From Acidobacteriota bacterium (GTDB lineage Bacteria > Acidobacteriota > Terriglobia > Bryobacterales > Bryobacteraceae): a DNA stretch of 64,000 nucleotides. Where the stretch lies: positions 62,001-126,000 of the forward strand of contig JAFKEE010000041.1 in the NCBI GenBank assembly GCA_017307505.1, written 5' to 3'. The notes under the pieces were generated by a model. That model did no database searches and was not told the origin of the DNA. It saw only the letters and a program-made list of their open reading frames with translations. The position numbers and the translations under genes were made by a program. Below are positions 41,186 through 50,740 of this stretch, in pieces; positions within the stretch are counted from its first letter, which is position 1, and each line of letters begins with the position of its first letter.

Positions 41186-43375
41186 ATGAGAATTGCCTCG
41201 CGCCTCGTAATCCTCTGCCTGCTGCTCTGCCGGCTGATTCCAGCGCAGGAGGCAGCGGAGGCAGAGAGACGACGGCGTCCTAAGATCGGCCTGGCCCTCT
41301 CGGGCGGCAGCGCTTTCGGCCTGACCCACATCGGCGTATTGAAGTGGCTGGAAGAGAATCGCATTCCTGTGGACTACGTGGCCGGGACGAGCATGGGGAG
41401 CCTGGTGGGCGCTCTGTACGCCACTGCTTATTCGCCCAAAGAGATTGAGACGTATGTGGACGGGATCGACTGGGCCGGGGTCCTCTCACCGTCCATCGCC
41501 TTCCGGCAATTGGCCTATCGACGGAAGGAGGATATGCGTGAGTACCCCTCGGCCGTCGAGTTCGGCTTAAAGGGCGGGATCCGGCTGCCTTCCGGACTTT
41601 CCGGCGGACAGGGCGTGGGTCTGGTGATCAGCCGTTTTGCGGCCCCGTATGGAGACCTGGCGAAGTTCGACGACCTGCCGACGCCCTTCCGGTGTGTAGC
41701 CACCGACCTGAAAAAGGGGCGGGAGGTCGTCTTCGAAAAAGGCCCGCTGTTTGATGCTTTGCGGGCGTCGATGTCTTTGCCTGCTTTGTTTGCTCCGGTC
41801 CGGATGGGCGACCTGACACTGGTGGATGGAGGGCTGCTGAACAACATCCCGGTGGACGTTGTGAAGAAGATGGGGGCGGATATCGTCATTGCGGTGGCCC
41901 TGGACAAGCCGCCGGAGGAGGCGCAGTTCCGGTCCCTGCTGGGCGTCGCGGCGCGCAGCATCACGGTCATGATCACGGCCAACGAACGGCGCAGCCTGGG
42001 GATGGCCGATACCGTGCTGATGCCGGACCTGAGCGGCATGGGCACCAACGATTACCTGAAATGGAAGGAACTGGAAGAACGCGGCTACGCTGCGGCGGCG
42101 GCGAAGAAGGCGATGCTGGAGAAGCTGAGCCTGAGTCCTGAGGAGTACGAGGCTTATCAACAAAAGCGCCTGGCCAAGCGCCGCAGCGGCGAGTTGAAGC
42201 CGGCATTCGTGGAAGTGGATGGCGACATCGCTCCGAAGAGGACGGAAGCTCTGATCGACGCGATCGCGGCGAATCCGAACGAGCCGTTGGATCGCGGCAA
42301 GCTGGAGAACGAGCTGACAAAGATTACGGGTATGGGCCGGTTCGACACTGCGAACTACTCGTTTGTGCACCGGGGTGACCTGCCGGGGATCCGGGTGAGC
42401 GTGCACGAGAAGGACTATGGTCCGCCGTTCCTGAAGGTGGCGTTCCTGCTGGATGCATCGCGGCAGGAGGGTTTCCGGTTCGGCATTGGCGGCCGGTTCA
42501 CGGTGCTGGACCTGGGCGGGCCGGCGTCGGAATGGCGATCGGATTTGAGCATCGGCCAGTTCAACCGGGCGTCGACGGAGTATTACTACCGGATTGCGGG
42601 CGGGAAATGGTTCGTGGCGCCGCGGCTGTTCTATCTGGAGGACAGCCTGCCGCTCTATCAGGGGGACCAGCAGGTTTCGGATTTTACGACGCGCCAGACT
42701 GGCGGAGCGGTGGATGTGGGCTACGCGTTTGGGCGGTTCCAGGAGTTGAGGACCGGCTACACGCTGAGCCACGACCGGTTGGCTGTCAGCAAGGGCGTGA
42801 ACTCGTTCGATCCGGTAAAAGGCCGCTATTCGGATTTTCACGTGAAGTGGGTGTATGAGGGCCAGGACAGTCCGATGGTGCCGCGGCGCGGCGTGCGGGC
42901 CTCGGTGCAGGGGGCGTGGGTGCTCGACCATCCTGGGGTGAACCGGACTTATCCGATGGCCGACATCACGTTCGGCTACGCACGTCCCTTCAATAAGAAC
43001 TACTCGTTATTGACGAATTTCGCGGGCGGCTCGACGGTGAGCGAAGAGGCGTTGTCGACAGTATTTGCGTTGGGTGGAGTCGGACGGGTTGACGCCTTGG
43101 GCCGCGGCCGTATGTTGGGGAACCACTACTATTACGGCGGCGCTCGGGTGTTGCGGACGCTGGCCAGCGATTCGTTGTCGTTATTTGGCAGGTTTTATCT
43201 GACGGCCGGCCTGGAGAGCGGCAAGGCGTGGACTCCGTCGGTAGGAGCGATGCCGCGCTATAGCGGTTCGTTTGGTTTATTGGGCGAAACAACCTTCGGC
43301 GTAGTGTATTTTGGAGCCGGAATCGGGGATCGCGGAGACCGGCGCATGTTTTTCCGGCTGGGCCGAGTGTTTTAG
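41186..43375 (+). CDS. PlpD-like patatin phospholipase with outer-membrane barrel (type Vd)
   Basis: 729 residues, nearly the length of PlpD of Pseudomonas. Signal peptide with VILCLLLCRLIPAQ. The patatin domain (about 30-330) has the oxyanion loop SGGSAFGLTHIG, nucleophile GTSMGS and catalytic Asp in LVDGG. A POTRA-like segment (about 340-410, PAFVEVDGDIAPKRTEALIDAI) precedes a BamA/Omp85-type barrel that ends RRMFFRLGRVF. Such proteins secrete their own phospholipase domain (type Vd autotransport). All catalytic residues are present. It is probably transcribed with the 133-aa gene 25 nt downstream. Confidence 0.88.
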   Translation: MRIASRLVILCLLLCRLIPAQEAAEAERRRRPKIGLALSGGSAFGLTHIGVLKWLEENRIPVDYVAGTSMGSLVGALYATAYSPKEIETYVDGIDWAGVLSPSIAFRQLAYRRKEDMREYPSAVEFGLKGGIRLPSGLSGGQGVGLVISRFAAPYGDLAKFDDLPTPFRCVATDLKKGREVVFEKGPLFDALRASMSLPALFAPVRMGDLTLVDGGLLNNIPVDVVKKMGADIVIAVALDKPPEEAQFRSLLGVAARSITVMITANERRSLGMADTVLMPDLSGMGTNDYLKWKELEERGYAAAAAKKAMLEKLSLSPEEYEAYQQKRLAKRRSGELKPAFVEVDGDIAPKRTEALIDAIAANPNEPLDRGKLENELTKITGMGRFDTANYSFVHRGDLPGIRVSVHEKDYGPPFLKVAFLLDASRQEGFRFGIGGRFTVLDLGGPASEWRSDLSIGQFNRASTEYYYRIAGGKWFVAPRLFYLEDSLPLYQGDQQVSDFTTRQTGGAVDVGYAFGRFQELRTGYTLSHDRLAVSKGVNSFDPVKGRYSDFHVKWVYEGQDSPMVPRRGVRASVQGAWVLDHPGVNRTYPMADITFGYARPFNKNYSLLTNFAGGSTVSEEALSTVFALGGVGRVDALGRGRMLGNHYYYGGARVLRTLASDSLSLFGRFYLTAGLESGKAWTPSVGAMPRYSGSFGLLGETTFGVVYFGAGIGDRGDRRMFFRLGRVF

Positions 43376-43400
43376 GCTGTATAAGTGGGAGGGAACTCTC

Positions 43401-43802
43401 ATGGATTACAGCCATTTGATTCAATTACTGCTGGATTCTTCCGAAGCGGATTGGCTTTGGAACGAGCCCCGTTCGATCTGGACGTTCAAACCGGATCTGA
43501 ACATTACGCTGCGTGAAACGCAGACCCCAGGGCGTGGAGAGCTCCGCCCGTTCGCGGAGAAGTGGGCCCGCGAGTATCCGGACCAGGATGCGCGGGCGAC
43601 GCAGATCGAGCTCTGGTATGGAGCGTCGTTCGTGAAGGAGTACGGGTTCGTGCTGGTGGATGGGTACCGGGCGAGCCTGCCTGTGCCGAAGCCTGCCGAC
43701 GATTTGACGATCACCCGCGAGCAACTGGCCGTGGCGGTGGCGGTGAATGCCGGGCGGGCTGAGTTCCCGCGGTATATCAGCCGGTTCCAGGTCAGCGGCT
43801 GA
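43401..43802 (+). CDS. Small conserved-looking protein of unknown function
   Basis: 133 residues from ATG 43401, with GGGAGGG ten bases upstream. No signal peptide or TM segment. The sequence has a soluble alpha/beta look (LLLDSSEADWLWNEP, ARATQIELWYGASFVKEYGFVLVDGYRASLP, LTITREQLAVAVAVNAG). It follows the patatin-barrel gene by 25 nt. I recognise no family. A GC-rich hairpin (43824-43848, GGCCGGC with GCCGGCC) just after it may end transcription, though no T tract follows. Confidence 0.6.
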   Translation: MDYSHLIQLLLDSSEADWLWNEPRSIWTFKPDLNITLRETQTPGRGELRPFAEKWAREYPDQDARATQIELWYGASFVKEYGFVLVDGYRASLPVPKPADDLTITREQLAVAVAVNAGRAEFPRYISRFQVSG

Positions 43803-43885
43803 AGAAGGGTGAGAGACACCGATGGCCGGCTGCCCGGGGTGGCCGGCCGCTTCCTGCTTCTGTCCATCGTCTTAGGAGTTCCTGC

Positions 43886-45115
43886 ATGACCGTGTTGTGG
43901 CGCTGTCAATGGATCCTTGTGCTTGGCACATTCGCCATGCAGGCACAGGAGCCTGGAGCGAAGGAGTGTTCCGCGGCCCTGGCGGACTTCGAAGCGGTGT
44001 TGGTGGGTTCGCATGCGGGCGAGTCCTCGCGAGTGGAGGCTGCGCGTGTGTTGCAGTTCGCGCGAGAGGGGCTGAGGCTGCACCGGCAGGAGTTGGTTCG
44101 CCCGGCGGGCGAGAGGCTGCGGCGCTGGCTGGAAGGGAGCCGGGGCGCTGTGCCGGCCGCGGAACGCGTGGATCTCGAAGCTGCTTTCCGAGCGCTGGCG
44201 CCGTGTTCGAACTGGCAGAGCGATTCGACTCCTGCTGGTCCTGGTGGTTGGGGCACAGTTCGAGCACAGGTGTTTATCGCTCCAGAAGGCTCGCCGGATT
44301 CCACCGGAGAGGGGCTCGTTCCTGCTGAGGGGACGATGCTCTTTGTGGGGGCTGTGGAGATGGCCCGGACTAGTAAGGACGGAGTGGCCGAGTTCCGGTA
44401 TCCTTCCGGCACGCACGTGGTGCAGGCGATGCGGTTCCCCTATTACGCCACGGATGCGACCGTCACTGTGGCCAGCGGAGAGAGGGCTCAAGTCCGTATG
44501 CTGCTGGATTCCGGCAAAGAGATCGCCGCGTACAGTCATCCGTTTATTGATGAACTTCAGGATGGTGTGTTGCCTGGAGTGCTCGAGTCCTTCCACATTG
44601 GGTTTGCCTTCGACGAGGATGGACGCATCGCCGTGCTGGATTTTCTCACTTCGGTTATTGCCACTGATGACAGGAGTGGTGAATCGTATGACCTTACGGG
44701 CGACTGCGAAGCGAGAAACGGCCGGATCCTCGTACGGATCACGAAGCCGTTTAGAGAGTTTCTGGCAAAGGCACAAGAGGGCGTCACATTGGATGTGTAT
44801 GCCGGGACCGCGGATGAGTGGCCGCACCGCGACACGATTCGTTTCGTCTACGGCGGAGTCCCCCTGCCTGGCGCCGCAGAGATGAAGCAGGCACCGGATT
44901 TGCCGTGGGATTTGAGGATCTTCTGCCGCTCACACGGCGGGCTTACGAAATACGTACGGTGTGATCGGGCCGGCTGCGACGTGCGGGGTTTGCCGAAGGG
45001 GCCGGTGTCGATTGGTGTGATTACGGCGCACACGGCGTTTTCGATGGATCTTGAACTTTCGGGCGAGTTTCCGATTCGGGCCCTTGCGGACGAGGTAGGA
45101 AAACAGCTGCAGTGA
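43886..45115 (+). CDS. Secreted protein of unknown function
   Basis: 409 residues with an N-terminal signal peptide (WILVLGTFAMQA) and an alanine/arginine-rich helical segment to about residue 110. Then comes a beta-domain like those with carboxypeptidase-regulatory folds (AQVFIAPEGSP..., DGVAEFRYPSGTHVVQAMRFPYY near 175), a section with HIGFAFDEDGRIAVLDFLTS near 245, and a C-terminal part with four cysteines (FCRSHGGLTKYVRCDRAGC). GTCTTAGGAG precedes the ATG. The last 16 kDa or so could be a separate domain. No enzymatic motif is visible. Confidence 0.6.
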   Translation: MTVLWRCQWILVLGTFAMQAQEPGAKECSAALADFEAVLVGSHAGESSRVEAARVLQFAREGLRLHRQELVRPAGERLRRWLEGSRGAVPAAERVDLEAAFRALAPCSNWQSDSTPAGPGGWGTVRAQVFIAPEGSPDSTGEGLVPAEGTMLFVGAVEMARTSKDGVAEFRYPSGTHVVQAMRFPYYATDATVTVASGERAQVRMLLDSGKEIAAYSHPFIDELQDGVLPGVLESFHIGFAFDEDGRIAVLDFLTSVIATDDRSGESYDLTGDCEARNGRILVRITKPFREFLAKAQEGVTLDVYAGTADEWPHRDTIRFVYGGVPLPGAAEMKQAPDLPWDLRIFCRSHGGLTKYVRCDRAGCDVRGLPKGPVSIGVITAHTAFSMDLELSGEFPIRALADEVGKQLQ

Positions 45116-45331
45116 GGTGGCGGCAGATTCACGAGATGATCAGGCTCCGCCTGTAGGAACTTGGTACACCGATTTGGGGAGTGAGGTGAATTTCCGAATT
45201 GTGTGCTGCTATTCCCGGACATGTTTCTGATGAATTGAGGACATGATTGGGATTGACGCCGTAGAACCGCAAGTTGATAATGAGCCAGTGCATTCTGCTG
45301 ATTCCATCGCTGATGTTGTGGAGGGACAGCC

Positions 45332-46150
45332 ATGATTGACAAACGTTCCAGCTCGCTTCTTTTCTGCGCAGCCATCGCGCTTTCCGGTTCGTCTGGAGCC
45401 GTCCTTGCTGCGCAAGTTCCTCCAGGGCGTGCGGAGTTCACTGTCAACATGACCGTCGTCTACACCAATGTGAAGAGTGGCAAGAGCACGACGACGAACA
45501 GGAGTTACGCCCAGCGAAGCGATGGAAGTTCTCGTGAGGACGTAGCGGATTACCACACGACTCGTGGCCAGGGCGTCCTTCGCTCCGTTTATCTGGCTCT
45601 GCCTGCTGAGAAGATATTTCAGCACGGGCACCCCTATGTTCAATCGGTTTCCACGATATCGATGACCGACGCAGAGGTGCAGCAATACGGGATCATTCCG
45701 CGATTTGACGAGAAGTGCTCCACGAAAAAGGGTCTGGAGGGCGCGGCGTTTGCGGGGTTCTCGAGTGTGGCGGGTCAACGGGTGGCGGTCTATACGTTCT
45801 CCCTGAGGCGGGAAAACTTCGAGTTTTCGTTCGCGCCGGATCTGGAGTGCTATCCGCTACGGATGACTGTCGACACCTTGGACGACAAGGGGGCGGTTGT
45901 CCGGAGGTACAAGAGCGAGGCCTATGGTGTGGATCTGGGGGCGCCCGATTCCGGGTTGTTTGCTGATCCGTTCGCGGGATTCGTTGAACGCCCGCCCTCC
46001 GAGATCATCAGGCTGATGGCGCTGAAGATTTTCCACCGGTCTCCTTCTTCGGAAGATACGTTGGAGTCCAGGCGCCGGTTGGATGATTTCTACTATCAGC
46101 GGATGCCGAGGGGCGGAATTACCAGGGATCCGGCCGGGAGCGAGAAGTAG
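45332..46150 (+). CDS. Secreted protein of unknown function
   Basis: 272 residues, ATG 45332 with GGAGGG ten bases upstream. Signal peptide cut near VLAAQ (residue 27). The mature part is beta-rich (RAEFTVNMTVVYTNVKSGKSTTTNRSYAQRSDG, RVAVYTFSLRRENFEFSFAPDLECYPLRMTVDT), with a helical C-terminal segment (SEIIRLMALKIFHR, TLESRRRLDDFYYQRMP). It resembles periplasmic lipoprotein-carrier-like sandwiches in general look only. It is followed by a terminator at 46268-46298 and is probably monocistronic. Confidence 0.6.
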   Translation: MIDKRSSSLLFCAAIALSGSSGAVLAAQVPPGRAEFTVNMTVVYTNVKSGKSTTTNRSYAQRSDGSSREDVADYHTTRGQGVLRSVYLALPAEKIFQHGHPYVQSVSTISMTDAEVQQYGIIPRFDEKCSTKKGLEGAAFAGFSSVAGQRVAVYTFSLRRENFEFSFAPDLECYPLRMTVDTLDDKGAVVRRYKSEAYGVDLGAPDSGLFADPFAGFVERPPSEIIRLMALKIFHRSPSSEDTLESRRRLDDFYYQRMPRGGITRDPAGSEK

Positions 46151-46267
46151 CTGCGGGGTCTTTTTGATCGCGTTGTGAGTGCACGAGTGTTCTGTCGGCT
46201 ATACGGCGGGGACGCCTCCCTTATGGTCGGCGTTCGTAGAGAGTTTTCTTCCATTCCCAACAGAAAG

Positions 46268-46298
46268 GGCCCGCAGCGTGAAGCCGCGGGCCTTTTTT
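46268..46298 (+). terminator. Intrinsic terminator, probably shared by converging genes
   Basis: Stem GGCCCGC (46268-46274) with GCGGGCC (46286-46292), loop AGCGTGAAGCC, then six T on the plus strand. On the minus strand the hairpin is followed by CTTTC, so it may also end the leftward receptor 3 transcript. Confidence 0.8.
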
Positions 46299-46338
46299 CC
46301 TCCGACTCAATCTCCTGGGATTGTGTTCGGGGTGAACT

Positions 46339-49300
46339 CTAGAAGTTCACCTTGATGCCTAGCTGCATGAACCTGGGGCCGACCTGGACCGCGGTGGCGC
46401 GGCCGAAGTTGGGATCCGTCAGGTTCACGTTGATGCCTCCGAAGAGCGTCCGGTTCAGGACGTTCGACGCGTCGGCTCGCAGTTCGAGATCGACGGGCTG
46501 ATCCTTGTAGGCGAACAGGATCGTGCGCTTGACGATGGAGAAGCTCTCCGACAGGACCGGCGGGGTGCGCAGGTCGTTGAGGAAAGCGGCGGAGGTGCCA
46601 AACTGGAGCGGGCCGGGCAGCGTGAAGGCGTTCCGGTCGAACCAGCGGACGTTCGGGTTGTCGGGATCGAGATCCGTGCGGTTGGTGCCCGTGCGGATCG
46701 AAGAACCGGAGAGGTTGGCGCGCAATACCGGGTTGAAGAGGGACGCAGCCAGCGTGTTGGGCACGGTGGGCTGCAGCAGGGTGCCGGAGCGGTACTGGTG
46801 GATGCCGGAGATGGTCCAGCCACCGGCCAGCTTCTTCATGAGGTTGCTGCCTTTCTTGCCGAACGGCAGGTCCCAGGTGTAGATGAGGTTCAGCACCTGC
46901 GGCGTGTCGAAGCGCTGGAAGCTCTTCTCGTTGCCGAGGTTGTACTGGTCCTGAACCGCGATGCCGGAGCCCGTCTGGGTTTCGGCGCCGACGTTGGACA
47001 GGCCCTTGGACCAGGTGTAGCCCATGAGGACGCTGAGCGACTTGTAGCGGCGCTCCACCTTGGCCTGCAGGGCGTTGTAGGTGCTGCCCGCGTTGCCGAG
47101 GTAGGTGTGGGTGATGTTGAGGTACTGCGGATAGGGGCGCAGCGCCTGGGCGAGAGTGCCTGCGAACGTCGGGAACGGCTTGGTGAAGCCGGCGTTGACG
47201 ACCCGCGAATCGTTGATGTTCAGGGGCAGCAGATCGCCGTACTTCAGCTGGCCCGGGTTCACCTGGTTGTACGGCGTGGCCGAGTTCAGGTGGGTGCTCT
47301 TCATGCCGACGTAGGCGACATCCAGGAACCAGCTGCCAGGCAGTTCGCGCTGGACGTTGAAGCTCCAGTTCTGGATCTTGCCGGGCAGGCCATCCTCGGC
47401 CGTGAGGATGAGGACGCTCTGGCCGTTGGCGAAGGAGGGATCGACGACGGGCAGGGGACGGGGCGGTCCGGGGGTGAAGCCATTGTCCCAGTTGAAGACG
47501 GGGGCGAGGCCATCGAGCGACTGCGGAGCGCTGCTGTAGCTGGTGCCCCAGCCGCAGGGGAAGCAACCGCCGCCGGTGTTGCCGTTGGCCGCCGAGTAGT
47601 AGAGGCCATAACCGCCGCGCAGGACGGTCTTCTGATCCAACTGGTAGGCCGCGCCGAGGCGGGGTCCGAAGTTGGTGGGGTAGATGCTGCCGAAGCGCTT
47701 CTTGCCGTTGCGGCCGGGTCCTTCGCCGAGGAAGGTGAGCGCGCCGGGCAGTCCGCCCGCGCCCGGATTGGGGACGCCGGGATCGAAGCTCGAGATCGTG
47801 TAGTTCTGGTCGAACCGGGGGAAGTAGAGCTCGTAGCGGACACCGACGTTCAGCGTCAGGCGCGACGACACTTTGATGTTGTCGGTGATGAACGCGGAGT
47901 TGGTGATGTAGAGGATGTTGACGCCCTTGGTGTTGAAGTCGCGGCGGGCGCTATCGGGTCCGCCGAGCAGGAAGCTGGCGAACGAGTAGCCGGTGGTGGC
48001 GCGCAGGGCTCCGGGGGCGGCCGTCTGGAAATTGGTGTAGTTGAAACGGCCGTGGGCGTAGGCGTCGTCCAGAGGATCCTGGAAGGTGCGGCCGCGGCGG
48101 TATTCGAAGCCGAACTTCAGGTCGTGGCGGCCGAGCACTTTGCTGGCCGTGTCGGAGATGGTGTAGGTCCAGTTGGACTGGTTGCCGCGGTTCTTGGGAT
48201 CGTTGCCGAAGCCGGTGAGACCGTCGGTGAAGGTGACGATGGGGAACGAGCTGGAGCCGTCGGTGGCCACGCCCTTCAGGCCGAGCTTCTCGGGCCAGCC
48301 CTGCTTGTGCTGCGGCAGCTGGTCGAAGTAGTTGTTGTACCGCGAGAGGCCGAAGACGAAGTGGTTGAAGAAGGTGGGCGAGAGGCTGGCGTCGTAGGTG
48401 GCGCGCCAGGTGTCCGGTTTGTCCAGAGTGTAGAGGCCGCTGGCGAGAGGACCGGGGAGGCCGCCTTCGGCCAGCTGCGTGATGTTCTGCTTGCTGAGGA
48501 AGAAGCTCACGCGGTTGGTGTCGTTGAAGATGTGATCGGCCTTGATGCTCCAGATGTCGAGATCGCGCACGCCCAGGTTGGTGACGGAGAAATTGGACGA
48601 GATGCCCGGTCCGGTGGGATTCGGGATGAGGCCCAGGATGTTCTTCGACACGCTGCTGAAGCGGTTGGTGGGAATCTGGTTGTTGGCGAACGGTGTGCGG
48701 GTGACTACCCCATTGACGGTCTGGGTGCTGTTGGGATCGTAGATCAGCTTCGAACCCAGCTCAGAGAAATCGCCGCCGCGCATGGCCTGGGTGGCGATGC
48801 TGGCGACGGCCGTGCTGGAAGCGTTGGCCTGGCGATACCAGTTGCGGGTGAAGTAGAAGAACGACTTATTCTTGCCGTTGTAGACGCCGGGGATCCAGAC
48901 GGGTCCGCCGAGGTTCAGGCCGTATTCGTTCTGCCGCACCTTGGCCTTGTTGGGGTTGCGGGTGTCGCCATCGGGGTACTTGCGCTGGCGGTTGATGGAC
49001 CAGCCGGCCGCGTCGTAGGCATCGTTGCGGTTGTATTCAAAGACGCCGCCGTGGAATTGGTTGGAGCCCGACTTGGTGACGAAGACTTCGATGCCGCCCG
49101 CCGTTCGCCCATACTCCGCCGAGAAATTGGAGTTCAGCAGTTTGAACTCGCCGTACTGTTCGACGGAACCGATGCCGCCGTTGGAGGTGAAGGCGACACC
49201 GCCGCTCTCGGGGTTGGTGTGCGAGGCGCCGTCGATGAGGATTTCCTTGCCGCGGCGGGGTCCGCCGTTGATGCTGGAATCCTGGACGCCGTTGTTGACG

Positions 49301-49797
49301 CCGGGCAGATACGAGATAAAGTTTTCCGGATTGCGAAAACCGCCGCTGACGAAGAGCGGCGCATCTTTCATAAACTTCGGCTGAAAGCTGGTGCCGAGAT
49401 CGCTGCTGGCCGCGTTGAGCAAGGGCGCTTCGTCCTTGACATCGACGGTCTGCGAGACATCGCCGACTTCCATGCGGGCATCGACGTTGACGCGCGTGGC
49501 AGTGGCTACAACGATGCCCGTACGGGACATCTTCTTGAACCCGGCTACTTCCACATTGAGTGTGTAAGAACCGACTTCCAAAGCGGGGAATGAGTAGATT
49601 CCAGAATCGGAACTTACAGTCGCCAACTCGCGGTTGGTCGCCTCCTGAATCAGCCTGACGGTGGCGCCCGGCACGGCTGCACCGGCAGGGTCGGTCACCT
49701 GGCCTGAAATAGCGCCCGAGCCGGTCTGGCCGTAAACAAGGGCCAAAGGCAGGGCGAGCAGGCACACAACTTGGTATGTGATTTTCTTAACGAACAA
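46339..49797 (-). CDS. TonB-dependent receptor, Oar-like (receptor 3)
   Basis: 1152 residues from TTG 49797, chosen because GGGAGGGG lies just upstream and the product then opens with a clean signal peptide (KKITYQVVCLLALPLALVYG). Carboxypeptidase-regulatory domain at about 25-105 (GQVTDPAGAAVPGATVRLIQ). Plug at about 110-250 (LFVSGGFRNPENFISYLPGV, RRGKEILIDGASHTNP, EVFVTKSGSNQFHGGVFEYNRN). Barrel ending QLGIKVNF. Like receptors 1 and 2 it has no adjacent SusD or TonB gene. Its promoter region is shared with the divergent DinB gene. Ligand unknown. Confidence 0.9.
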   Translation of the reverse strand: MFVKKITYQVVCLLALPLALVYGQTGSGAISGQVTDPAGAAVPGATVRLIQEATNRELATVSSDSGIYSFPALEVGSYTLNVEVAGFKKMSRTGIVVATATRVNVDARMEVGDVSQTVDVKDEAPLLNAASSDLGTSFQPKFMKDAPLFVSGGFRNPENFISYLPGVNNGVQDSSINGGPRRGKEILIDGASHTNPESGGVAFTSNGGIGSVEQYGEFKLLNSNFSAEYGRTAGGIEVFVTKSGSNQFHGGVFEYNRNDAYDAAGWSINRQRKYPDGDTRNPNKAKVRQNEYGLNLGGPVWIPGVYNGKNKSFFYFTRNWYRQANASSTAVASIATQAMRGGDFSELGSKLIYDPNSTQTVNGVVTRTPFANNQIPTNRFSSVSKNILGLIPNPTGPGISSNFSVTNLGVRDLDIWSIKADHIFNDTNRVSFFLSKQNITQLAEGGLPGPLASGLYTLDKPDTWRATYDASLSPTFFNHFVFGLSRYNNYFDQLPQHKQGWPEKLGLKGVATDGSSSFPIVTFTDGLTGFGNDPKNRGNQSNWTYTISDTASKVLGRHDLKFGFEYRRGRTFQDPLDDAYAHGRFNYTNFQTAAPGALRATTGYSFASFLLGGPDSARRDFNTKGVNILYITNSAFITDNIKVSSRLTLNVGVRYELYFPRFDQNYTISSFDPGVPNPGAGGLPGALTFLGEGPGRNGKKRFGSIYPTNFGPRLGAAYQLDQKTVLRGGYGLYYSAANGNTGGGCFPCGWGTSYSSAPQSLDGLAPVFNWDNGFTPGPPRPLPVVDPSFANGQSVLILTAEDGLPGKIQNWSFNVQRELPGSWFLDVAYVGMKSTHLNSATPYNQVNPGQLKYGDLLPLNINDSRVVNAGFTKPFPTFAGTLAQALRPYPQYLNITHTYLGNAGSTYNALQAKVERRYKSLSVLMGYTWSKGLSNVGAETQTGSGIAVQDQYNLGNEKSFQRFDTPQVLNLIYTWDLPFGKKGSNLMKKLAGGWTISGIHQYRSGTLLQPTVPNTLAASLFNPVLRANLSGSSIRTGTNRTDLDPDNPNVRWFDRNAFTLPGPLQFGTSAAFLNDLRTPPVLSESFSIVKRTILFAYKDQPVDLELRADASNVLNRTLFGGINVNLTDPNFGRATAVQVGPRFMQLGIKVNF

Positions 49798-49901
49798 GGA
49801 ACCCCTCCCAGTGGGATTTTCTGGCAGTCTACAGGAGTTGATACTAGATGACAACGTGAATGTTTGCCCGGGGTCGTCCGATATCGGGTAAATTCGCTGG
49901 T

Positions 49902-50438
49902 ATGAACCGCCGCTGCTTCAATTCCGCGATGGCTGCGAATGTGATAACTGTCTCCGGAACGGCCGCCGCGCCCGAGGGAACGCCCGAAAACTGGCCGGCG
50001 CTCTGGAAGGTCTCGCGCGAGTTTACGCTGGCTGTGGCCGACGCAATGCCGGCGGAGGAGTACGGATTCGTGCCTGCCGAGGGCGAGATGAGCTTCGCGG
50101 CGCTGATGATCCACATCGCCACCGCGCAGGCATTCCGCTTTGCGCAGATGGCGGGGGACCAGATGCCACTGACGGTACCCCGAACCATGGCAAAGGCAGA
50201 CGCGAAGGCAGTAGCGCGCAAGCTGCTGGAGGAGTCGTTCGAGTACTGCCAGAGCCGGGCTGGCCGGCTGACTCAGGCGCAGTTGGCCGCGTCTTACAAA
50301 GTCGACTGGTATGAACGGCCGTCTGTTTCCGGCGACCGGCTGATGCTGGCGATGTTTGCGCACACTGCGCACCACCGGGGACAGGCCGAGGTCTATCTGC
50401 GTTTGAAGGGCATCAAGCCGCCAGCTTACCGGTTTTGA
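49902..50438 (+). CDS. DinB-family protein
   Basis: 178 residues from ATG 49902; the start is not certain, since no good ribosome site is visible for this ATG or for ATG 49929. It is a four-helix DinB-like protein: ENWPALWKVSREFTLAVADAMP, MSFAALMIHIATAQAFRFAQM (first metal His), and MLAMFAHTAHHRGQAEVYLRLKGIKPP at the end with the second and third His. DinB-like proteins are metal-dependent thiol (bacillithiol or similar) transferases or of unknown role. It is divergent from TonB receptor 3 with about 100 bp between them. Confidence 0.85.
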   Translation: MNRRCFNSAMAANVITVSGTAAAPEGTPENWPALWKVSREFTLAVADAMPAEEYGFVPAEGEMSFAALMIHIATAQAFRFAQMAGDQMPLTVPRTMAKADAKAVARKLLEESFEYCQSRAGRLTQAQLAASYKVDWYERPSVSGDRLMLAMFAHTAHHRGQAEVYLRLKGIKPPAYRF

Positions 50439-50740
50439 TCAATTTTTCGAGTGTTCGCGGATTGATAGTACTAAGCGGGTTCTGGGACTAGACGCCGGAC
50501 CCGGCCCCCCTTTCCCAGCCACGAAGTCCAATCGGGAAGTACCGATTCCCCCTCCGTTGGTCCCAATCCACCCTGTTTTCGGGCGTTTGCGCCCGCGCCT
50601 GGCACCAGAGGCGGTTTGCAGTCCTAGGATTTGAGGTTCTGGGGGCGAGCAAATGCGCCCGCTAGGTTACTGGTGTGACTGCCTGCCGGGTGGAGCGCCG
50701 AAACGTTCCAGAGGGCCGGCAGAACAACCGGAGAACAAGA
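50439..50740. other. Leader region of the PEP-CTERM gene with two related hairpins
   Basis: 302 bp without a gene. Hairpin 1 is CGGGCG (50580-50585) TTTG CGCCCG (50590-50595). Hairpin 2 is GGGCG (50643-50647) with CGCCC (50656-50660). Both contain TGCGCCCGC, 66 nt apart. GGAGA before ATG 50741 is the ribosome site. No secure promoter was identified. Confidence 0.5.

Noticed and set aside
43824-43848. Terminator after the 133-aa gene
   Set aside because: GGCCGGC/GCCGGCC hairpin exists but no T tract follows; mentioned with the gene only.
46798-49593. Long plus-strand open frame (931 codons) opposite TonB receptor 3
   Set aside because: Same antisense shadow effect; the receptor strand has clear domains and signal peptide.
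50605-50662. Sigma-54 promoter for the PEP-CTERM gene
   Set aside because: TGGCAC and TTGC are both present but five bases too far apart; another GG-N10-GC match lacks the rest of the consensus.
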